Source: Artemia franciscana (taxonomy: Eukaryota > Arthropoda > Branchiopoda > Anostraca > Artemiidae). From it: a stretch of 64,000 bases of DNA. Both the position numbers and the translations under genes were made by a program. Of the stretch, positions 56,516-64,000 are shown one piece after another. The stretch covers positions 124,001 through 188,000 of the forward strand of contig NW_027062697.1 of assembly GCF_032884065.1 (NCBI RefSeq), written 5' to 3'. Position 1 is the stretch's first letter. Every line of letters starts with the position of its first letter. The notes under the pieces were generated by a model that saw nothing but the letters and a program-made list of their open reading frames with translations, did not search any database and was not told the origin of the DNA.

Positions 56516-57051
56516 TTAGGACCGTGTACCGTCGTATATTTGTAGCACTGTACGCCTATTAGAATATGTTCTCACCAAAACTTTGTGAGATTTAACAGTG
56601 AATTCAATTTTGTGTCTTCTGGCAGTGGAAAAAAGATTTGACCTCTGCGCGAGAGAAGGGTCCTTAAATTTGATTTTGAAGGGTATCTCCCTAAAGGTTT
56701 TGTTTTGTATCTCATCCAGACTTGAACAACCCTTGATGTTCATGTTATACTTTTTCGGTCCAGAACTGATTCGACGTCTCTGGGGAGGAGGAAAAAGGCT
56801 GTGTCTTTTAAGGACACCACCCTCAGTATATTTACATACTTTTTTATTATTATTCTTGCACGGTGGAGAGCATTCTTGCAAGGTGAACAGGTCTCAGTCG
56901 AAGTATTTGCATGTTTCTTCTTTTTCTTCACTGGCTGTGAATTACCTTTCTTCATGAATTGATTTTCTTTGTTGTCCAGCTCTTGCAGAAAGAAGGTTTT
57001 TGTCAAGGCATTAAAGATCCAGCAAGCAAAAGTTGGTGTTCCAAGAATCAA
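56516..57051 (-). CDS. unidentified basic ORF pair, possibly one broken gene
   Basis: Two overlapping minus frames look protein-like. 57051-56880 gives FLQELDNKENQFMKKGNSQP, then KKKKKHANTSTETCSPCKNA. 56881-56516 gives CKYTEGGVLKRHSLFPPPQR, then FREIPFKIKFKDPSLAQRSN and KIEFTVKSHKVLVRTYSNRR. A one-base shift near 56865 would join them. The product would be basic with a Cys-rich patch and a lysine cluster. I do not recognise the family, and the signal may be chance. Confidence 0.25.
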
Positions 57052-57159
57052 GCAAATTGCTTTTCTTCGTTGTCCTACACTTTCCCGTTTTCCATTTTTA
57101 GCTATTGTACTTATTATAAGTAGGTATTTCTCATCCTTTAAAAAACTTAAGTCATAAAC

Positions 57160-58299
57160 TCATAACAAAAGTATGTATATATGAGTAGTTAAAAACTTGA
57201 GGTGCTTGTATGATATACCCTTAAATATACGATATATAAGGTGTATATTGCTCTTCATCTAATTAGAACCTTTTTCTCTGACGCTCAATCCAAATGAAAT
57301 ATACCTAAGTAATACAAATATAATACACTTTACAAACAAATTTGGGCTATATGTTTGCACATTAGGGGGCGGTGTAAAGTATTGTAAGTCTCCATACCTA
57401 ATGTATTAGGTACAATTGTTCTCTTATGTGGTAAGAATGGTTTTTTAAATTTACACTGTCCAAATACCTTATCCCCCCCTTATATACAAATATTATTCCA
57501 TCTATAATTTTTATCTATTATTCCATCTAAAATTATATATTTTTCCATCTACTCTGTCACCTCTTTTTGTCTTGTTCCATACTAAGCTGAAAAAAAAACT
57601 AACGAAAAAAAAAAACGGTTCTATAATACATCAGTGTTAGAACAACTTGGGAGAACAACAAGTGATCGGGAGTATATCATACAAGTACCGAACTTCATCG
57701 TTAAAAATGTTTATAATTAAAAACTTATAAGTTCCTAAGTTGTATATACTCCGAGTAAAAGATGACACTCCTGGCCAATATCCTTTTTAACTTTTTGGTC
57801 AGTTTCCCGTTCCTTTATTTTTCTTTAAGCTTTGAAATGCTAAGACCATTGCCAATTTCTTTGCTGGATTTTTAGACTGGAGGTTGAGCATTAGCAGTAC
57901 ATGGAATGTTAATTCCTGTTTCGTATCTACGCTAATTTCAATGAAATCCTGCTTAAATAACTTTCTGTAAATTTACTTGATACTTATCGGTTATATAATA
58001 GACACTGGGGAAGTGAAGCTTGATTAATCCTAATGAAATGAAACAAAATATGATTTTGGTTAGTGGTTAGTTTGAAAACAAACTAACCGGTTATTATCCC
58101 ATCTGACCTTTGCCATCCAAATGATCGACAGGACTCTCGTAAAGTATTTAAGTGAAATTTATGCCTTAAGGATTTAGGAATAATTTTATTCCCTTCTGTA
58201 GGATTCCAGAAACGTTTGTTGATTAATAATGTTCGCGTGTTTTTTTCCCTAAACTAATAAAATGAAAAATATCTTTGGTCAAATGCTCCCATAAGCGTG
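57160..58299. other. no gene recognised
   Basis: AT-rich sequence leading up to the Penelope-like pair. Only short ORFs. Confidence 0.5.
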
Positions 58300-58402
58300 A
58301 CGTAAATAATGACGAAGACCACACTGCCTTTCCATAATACAACAACAAAAGAGAGAATAATGAGGACTTTTTTCCCAAGACAGTGAACCAACAAAACCAA
58401 TT

Positions 58403-58440
58403 TGAATATTTCGGCCCTATATCTAAGGGCCGTCTTCAGC
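58403..58440 (-). ncRNA. hammerhead ribozyme-like core, minus PLE copy
   Basis: On the minus strand CTGAAGA (58439-58433) is followed by the stem-loop CGGCCC-TTAGATATA-GGGCCG and then GAAA. That is the conserved CUGANGA / stem II / GAAA order of hammerhead ribozymes, known from Penelope-like terminal repeats. Stems I and III around it are short and were not resolved with confidence. Confidence 0.6.
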
Positions 58441-58621
58441 AAAGAAAAAATAAAAAAACAATAAAACACTTACAATAAAAGTTCTCAGTTAAAAATCCAT
58501 TTTTTATTTAAAAATAGCCTTGGCATCATTACTTCTTAACGAAAAGTTCAGCCAAGACTGTCTGATAAAAGCTAACATTTTACAAGATAAAAAGGTTCAT
58601 TCATTTCACTAACTGTATTTA

Positions 58622-59350
58622 TTAAAAATTGGATTGATTTCTTATTGCGATATTTGCCTTCTCTGCAGCTAATCTGATAGTTCTTTTGATATTGGGCTTG
58701 TTTTTGTTCATTCCTATTTTTGTTTTATTTTGAATTAGATTATTTTCTATAATTAATTTTGTGTACATAGGGTTGAGTGTGTATTCACCCAAGTCTCTAT
58801 TTAGGGATTTATTATTATTTAAAGTTTCGTTTGATTTCGATTGCCTCACGGACAGTTTGTTTTGATTCCTAGGTCATTGCTAATTAGAATTGTTTCGTCA
58901 AATAGAACATAATGGTTTGGATTTTCAAAAATATGACTACTTAAAGCTGAATCGAAGATATAGAGTTATTTTTAGATTTAACGCTTTTTCAATACTTTCT
59001 TTGTGTTGCTGTAATCTTGTTCCTAAATTTTGGTGGGTTCGACCAATGTAATAATTTCCACAACTACATGGTATTTGATACACCCCTCGTAGACGAGTAA
59101 TTGGGGTTTTATCCTTACCAGAATTGACAAGATTCATTATACTTAAATTGCTTGTGAATACAACACGTAAATTGTTTTTTAAACAAACTTTTTTCATTTT
59201 TGAAGTAATTTTCGGAATATAAGGTAGGTAAATCGTGCTTGTGGGTTTATTAGAATCATTTACTGGTGTGGGATTTAAGGCTTTAGAAGAATGCATCTTT
59301 AATCTTGAGCAATAACAGTATTTATGAGAGAAATTGGGTACCCGTTGCAA
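58622..59350 (-). pseudogene. GIY-YIG endonuclease and C-terminal tail of minus PLE
   Basis: 59350-58937 encodes FSHKYCYCSRLKMHSSKALN, then NNLRVVFTSNLSIMNLVNSG and GVYQIPCSCGNYYIGRTHQN, LGTRLQQHKESI. GVYQIPC...YYIGRT is the GIY-YIG catalytic pair. A frameshift near 58950 is followed by the remaining C-terminal part to 58622. In the plus copy this whole block is open to the end. Confidence 0.88.
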
Positions 59351-59607
59351 AAAAGTATGTCTGTAATAAAATTTAATTCTTTTTTAACATACGGCTCTGA
59401 ACAGATATTAAGTACTCTATCCACAAGAGATATTACCACACCTCTTTTAACCTGTGGAGGATGGTTAGATTTGAAGTGAAGGTATCTATTATTATGCGTA
59501 GGTTTTCTGTAAACCGTAAAATCAAGTTTATTCACACTGCGTATTATCAATACATCTAAAAAAGGTATTTTTCCATCTCTTTCGGTCTCTAGAGTGATTG
59601 CAGGTTT

Positions 59608-60014
59608 CTATCGTAAGTATTTAAATGTTCTAGAAAACCTTAAGTCACTTTCGCCATAATTCCAAACTGAAATTATGTCGTCCATGAAACGTCCCCAAAA
59701 CACATGATTAAGAAAATACGAATCTAGGGCCCAATTTTCAAGATTTTCGACGAAAATATTTGCGAGTAGGCCTGATAGAGGTGCTCCCATAGGAAGGCCC
59801 CTTACCTGGTTGTAATATGAATCTCGAAACTGGAAGTGCATGGAATATTTGTTACATAATTTAACCAAATGCATGAGAACATCAATGTCTAGACCTATTG
59901 CTGACTCTTCGATTAGATGGTAATTGTTTTCCAGTTTATTTTGTAATAATTGTTCAGATTTTGAAACATCAATACTAGTATACATAGAAACTATGTCAAA
60001 GCTGCTTAATATGC
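59608..60014 (-). pseudogene. reverse transcriptase palm of minus PLE
   Basis: Contains FDIVSMYTSID, LVKLCNKYSMHFQFRDSYYN (substrate-loop region), RGLPMGAPLSGLLANIFVEN and the catalytic GRFMDDIISVW (xxDD). These are Penelope-type RT motifs A to C. The first residues of the long ORF (to 60069) belong to plus-copy sequence read backwards. Confidence 0.88.
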
Positions 60015-60197
60015 TACTCCGTAAAGATTCCTCAATAATAATCACTAAAGCCGATAAAAGCAACTCCATAGTAATTATGAATAAAACTGATTATGATGGA
60101 AAATTCAGTCACATTTAAATGATACAACCACTTATGTTAATCAACCCATGACCAGACTGATCAATTTGCTCAAAAAGTAATAAATGAATTAAAAACT

Positions 60198-60753
60198 TTG
60201 AAAGAAAATGGCAGAATCACTCCACAGTTGTACAATAAATTCCTCCCTCGTGGTGTTTTTTGCTCAAAGTTTTATGGATTACCAAAATTGCACAAACAAG
60301 GCATTCCTCTAAGACCCATTGTAGCTAGCACAAAATCACCTGCCTCAAACATTGGAAAATGGTTATGCACTGCATTTAAACCATTGCTTCACTCCCAAAA
60401 TCTTATATAAAAAATTCAGTTGATCTTGTAGAAAAATTGAAACAAATAGACATTCTGAAAATTCCATATTAAGCAGCTTTGACATAGTTTCTATGTATAC
60501 TAGTATTGATATTTCAAAATCTGAGCAATTATTACAAAATAAACTGGAAAACAATTACCATCTAATCGAAGAGTCAGCAATAGGTCTAGACATTGATGTT
60601 CTCATGCATTTGGTTAAATTATGTAACAAATATTCCATGCACTTCCAGTTTCGAGATTCATATTACAACCAGGTAAGGGGCCTTCCTATGGGAGCACCTC
60701 TATCAGGCTACTCGCAAATATTTTCGTCGAAAATCTTGAAAATTGGGCCCTAG
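60198..60753 (+). pseudogene. RT domain of plus PLE
   Basis: ORFs 60198-60410 and 60493-60753 carry FYGLPKLHKQGIPLRPIVAS (K.HK...RPI motif), MYTSIDISKSEQLLQNKLEN and RGLPMGAPLSGY. Then a one-base loss shifts the frame, leaving SQIFSSKILKIGP. The FMDD catalytic site at about 60783 (GRFMTT from GGACGTTTCATGACGACA) has lost three to four bases against the minus copy, so this RT is dead. Confidence 0.85.
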
Positions 60754-61392
60754 ATTCGTATTTTCTTAATCATGTGTTTTGGGGACGTTTCATGACGACA
60801 TAATTTCAGTTTGGAATTATGGCGAAAGTGAACTTAAAAGGTTTTCTAGAACATTTAAATACTTACGATAGAAACCTGCAATTCACTCTAGAGACCGAAA
60901 GAGATGGAAAAATACCTTTTTTTGATGTATTGATAATACGCAGTGTGAATAAAACTTGATTTTACGGTTTACAGAAAACCTACGCATAATAATAGATACC
61001 TTCACTTCCAATCTAACCATCCTCCACAGGTTAAAAGAGGTGTGGTAACATCTCTTGTGGATAGAGTACTTAATATCTGTTCAGAGCCGTATGTTAAAAA
61101 AGAATAAATTTTATTACAGACATACTTTTTGGCAACGGGTACCCAATATCTCTCATAAATACTGTTATTGCTCAAGATTAAAGATGCATTCTTCTAAGCC
61201 TAAATCCACACCAGTAAATGATTCTAATAAACCCACAAGCACGATTTACCTGCCTTATATTCCGAAAATTACTTCAAAAATGAAAAAAGTTTGTTTAAAA
61301 AACAATTTACGTGTTGTATTCACAAGCAATTTAAGTATAATGAATCTTGTCAATTCTGGTAGGATAAAACCCCAATTACTCGTCTACGAGGG

Positions 61393-61854
61393 GTGTATCA
61401 AATACCATGTAGTTGTGGAAATTATTACATTGGTCGAACCCACCAAAATTTAGGAACAAGATTACAGCAACACAAAGAAAGTATTGAAAAAGCGTTAAAA
61501 TCTAAAAATAACTCTATATCTTTCGATTCAGCTTTAAGTAGTCATATTTTTGAAAATCCAAATCATTATGTTCTATTTGACGAAACAATTTTAATTAGCA
61601 ATGACCTAGGAATCAAACAAACTGTCCGTGAGGCAATCGAAATCAAACGAAACTTAAATAATAATAAATCCCTAAATAGAGACTTGGGTGAATACACACT
61701 CAACCCTATGTACACAAAATTAATTATAGAAAATAATCTAATTCAAAATAAAACAAAAATAGGAATGAACAAAAACAAGCCCAATATCAAAAGAACTATC
61801 AGATTAGCTGCAGAGAAGGCAAATATCGCAATAAGAAATCAATCCAATTTTTAA
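61393..61854 (+). pseudogene. GIY-YIG endonuclease and C-terminus of plus PLE, open frame
   Basis: Encodes YQIPCSCGNYYIGRTHQNLG, TRLQQHKESIEKALKSKNNS, then SHIFENPNHYVLFDETILIS, GIKQTVREAIEIKRN and RLAAEKANIAIRNQSNF with a stop at 61854. The catalytic Arg/Glu pattern of GIY-YIG nucleases (R.HQ.lg.Rl..H; REAIEI) is visible. The upstream KYCYCSRLKMH...NNLRVVFTSNLS part is in another frame (61055-61453). Confidence 0.85.
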
Positions 61855-62032
61855 TAAATACAGTTAGTGAAATGAATGAACCTTTTTATCTTGTAAAATG
61901 TTAGCTTTTATCAGACAGTCTTGGCTGAACTTTTCGTTAAGAAGTAATGATGCCAAGGCATTTTAAAATAAAAATGGATTTTTAACTGAGAACTTTTATT
62001 GTAAGTGTTTTATTGTTTTTATTTTTCCTTTG

Positions 62033-62072
62033 CTGAAGACGGCCTTAGATATAGGGCCGAAATATTCAAATA
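62033..62072 (+). ncRNA. hammerhead ribozyme-like core, plus PLE copy
   Basis: CTGAAGA (62033-62039), stem II CGGCC-TTAGATATAG-GGCCG, GAAA (62059-62062). One base shorter in the stem than the minus copy, but still paired. Position 7 of the core tolerates A, so the CUGANGA consensus is met. Confidence 0.6.
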
Positions 62073-62169
62073 GGTTTTGTTGGTTCACTGTCTTGGGAAA
62101 AAAGTCTCATTATTCTCTCTTTTGTTGTTGTATTATGGAAAGGCAGTGTGGTCTTCGTCATTATTTATA

Positions 62170-64000
62170 GAAGGGTGTTCTTGTACTCACCGCCAAAAAC
62201 ACTATAATTGGAAGCGAAGTATTAATCCTTAAAATATTGCTGATAATGTATTATTTACAATTTTGTTGTAATGAATGCATATATTTTATGTGCTGTTTTA
62301 CTTGTTGACAAAGTGATCTGTCAAGAAATTTTGATTGAAGAATCTGGCATACTGTAGTAGTAACTGACCACTCGTTAAGGTCAAAAACCAAACAAAAAGT
62401 AACATATATTTATATAGTCATGTAGTCATGACTTGTATAGTCATATTATCTTGATTTATAAACTACCAAAGAATGCCCGAAAAACCACACGACTGATATT
62501 TCCCACCCCGTAACGATCAACGCAGACAAGAATGCCTCGATAATCCCAGTCATAAAGTAGAAAATTCCACCTATAAATGTTCAATTTTCACCTTCACTCC
62601 ACATTCTTAATAAGAAGACGGCAAGACCAAGTGGACCTAAGAAGAAAACGTACACAGCTGAAAAATATACACTAACTGATATTGGGTAACACTTGAAGCA
62701 GTAACTCAATGAAGCAAGATATCTGCCACACATACCATAGTACTCAGACAAGCACGGTGAACAATTAACTTAATTTACATATATTAAATTTTATAGTGCA
62801 ATAGATATTTAATGAAATTGCTAAATTAACCAACGTTCATTGCAACCCAAGAGATGCCAGCCTTGAGTGGGAGTCAATGGGTGATAATAGTTTGCCAATA
62901 ACATCATTTGACATAGAAAGAAAGACGAGTTTTGCTCGTAATTCTTCTAATTAAAAATTGTTTATGGGTTGATGGTTCGAAGAAACTTTTAATGTAAGTA
63001 TTCATAGCTAAGTTCACTTTCAACATTATTCTTGTGACGCTCAATCTGAGGTTGACAGTTTGTTACAAAAAAATCCCTGTGATAAAGCAGTTAGAATTAC
63101 TGAACTAAGTCGCCGGTGTAATGATAGTAACGTAATTTACACTTGAATGATGGTCTTAAAATAATATTCTTACAAGTAAATAATGTTTTGTTTTGTATTC
63201 ATACATCGGGCAAATTACTACGAAGTTAAGGCTCCCTCAGATATTACTTTAAGGTGTGGCACTAAGATTTTGCGATTGATACAAAAAGACGAGAGAATTC
63301 AAGGGACCAACGACGAGAAAATATTTCCAGGGAATGGCAACCCAAGATATGTCATTCTTTAGTAGTTATAACCAGAACTTCAGCAAAAAGGAGGCTTGGC
63401 TTTCTTTTCCCTCTGAACAATGTGTTGAAAAGGGGTTTTGGAAAGAGGTAATTATGTCGTTAACTGTTTTTAATTACTTTTTCTTTCTCAGATGTACCCA
63501 ACAATAAAAAATGGAAAAAGCTTGAAAAATTAAAAAAAACTTTGTATGGAACATTATAAACTTTTAAGAATTTAGTGAAAAGCATAAATGGTGATGCTAC
63601 ATAGACCAGGACGAGTGAAACAAAAAAAGAAGTGGTATAACGCCCCACCAGTCGAAAAATTGTGTTCTTTTTTTTGTCATTATTAGGGATTTGTTCATAA
63701 TAGTCACTACATAAATACGCAAACGTGTTGGTGTGCGCACATTGTTGCCAAATTGTGCGTGTTCTCTGTTGAATAGAATGAACATACTTCCACCGAAATG
63801 CAATGGAATTCTCCGACGTGTGCGGTTGTTATATGTTTTCTTTTTTTTCTTTTTTGAGTAGTCTTTTGTTAAATTGTTGATTAACTGAATTGAGGCTTTT
63901 TTGTTGATTTATGATATTGAGTCTACATATTTACCTCATCTTGCAAGCAGAACTAAACTGTTAGAGGAAAATCTTTTGATATGCTGGAATGCATTAGGGA
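62170..64000. other. no gene recognised
   Basis: AT-rich. ORFs of 62-68 codons only, none recognised. No repeat shared with the rest of the window was seen. Confidence 0.5.

Larger units (their letters stand above)
58300..60014 (-). mobile_element. Penelope-like element, minus copy, 5'-truncated at the junction
   Basis: Minus-strand order: RT (60010-59610) with SSFDIVSMYTSIDVSK, RGLPMGAPLSGLLANIFVEN and GRFMDDIISVWNYG; a connector (59550-59299, [20 protein letters not shown]); GIY-YIG endonuclease (GVYQIPCSCGNYYIGRTHQN, about 59090-59030); the tail RLAAEKANIAIRNQSNF (ends 58622); then a 3' non-coding region with a hammerhead-like core. The RT N-terminus is missing because the copy is cut at 60014, where the plus copy begins. 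Frames are broken in several places. Confidence 0.9.
60015..62168 (+). mobile_element. Penelope-like element, plus copy
   Basis: Starts inside the RT N-terminus (DSSIIITKADKSNSIVIMNK, 60030-60100; DKS at the usual DKG site). It continues with LKENGRITPQLYNKFLPRGV, then FYGLPKLHKQGIPLRPIVAS, FDIVSMYTSID (60478 onward) and RGLPMGAPLSGY. A frameshift near 60705 and a small loss in the FMDDII region follow. The connector, GIY-YIG (about 61390-61445), the complete C-terminal ORF to 61854 and the 3' region with a hammerhead-like core complete it. 60463-62168 is the inverted match of 58300-60014. Confidence 0.9.

Overview
The window is eukaryotic, invertebrate-type DNA: AT-rich, gene-poor, with split genes, GT-AG introns and very dense transposable elements. 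Non-LTR LINEs, Penelope-like elements, Helitrons, a hAT relic, tRNA-derived SINEs and long-TIR foldback/MITE-like elements are all present. The recognisable host exons encode the animal splicing factor Prp31 and a cathepsin F-like cysteine protease. The element mix fits an arthropod, plausibly a branchiopod crustacean such as a brine shrimp. That placement is a guess from repeat style, not shown by the sequence. Many ORFs in the window are simple-repeat translations or antisense shadows of decayed elements.

Layout. 1-2.9 kb has nothing recognised. 2.9-4.0 kb is a decayed LINE on the minus strand. 4.7-8.7 kb is a hAT (ZMYM1-like) transposase relic split by a ~1.7 kb palindromic non-autonomous element. 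9.4-13.3 kb is a ~3.9 kb foldback element with arms over 1 kb. 14.9-19.55 kb is a nearly complete but broken LINE (gag-like CCHC ORF1, endonuclease, reverse transcriptase) on the minus strand. A Helitron cluster at 19.55-26.45 kb follows, with canonical 3' hairpins plus CTAG, a broken Pif1-type helicase, tRNA-like SINEs and long A-rich and (TA)n tracts. 27.9-29.1 kb is a divergent Penelope-like RT.

The host gene Prp31 is read on the plus strand. Exons are at 32.89-33.09, 49.87-50.07 and 55.52-55.81 kb, so it spans at least 23 kb with introns full of transposons. Its intron 2 plus the start of the 49.87-kb exon have been copied upstream (29.1-32.45 kb), leaving a frameshifted pseudo-exon 0.45 kb before a real exon. 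An exon that should lie between 50.07 and 55.52 kb is not found, and the last visible exon runs into a stop, so this copy may be broken or misassembled.

Inside the long Prp31 intron lie a minus-strand Helitron (33.5-35.6 kb) that carries a 5'-truncated LINE with a clear target-site duplication, an inverted copy of the intron repeat (36.6-40.0 kb) itself hit by the 1.7 kb element, a second LINE copy (40.6-43.6 kb) with a 1.7 kb deletion, and a cystatin plus papain-fold protease pseudogene (43.6-45.1 kb, minus).

58.3-62.2 kb holds two Penelope-like elements in head-to-head inverted orientation. Each ends in a hammerhead-ribozyme-like core and encodes RT and GIY-YIG modules. The remainder (62.2-64 kb) has nothing recognised. 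All calls come from reading the sequence and translations; no database search was run.
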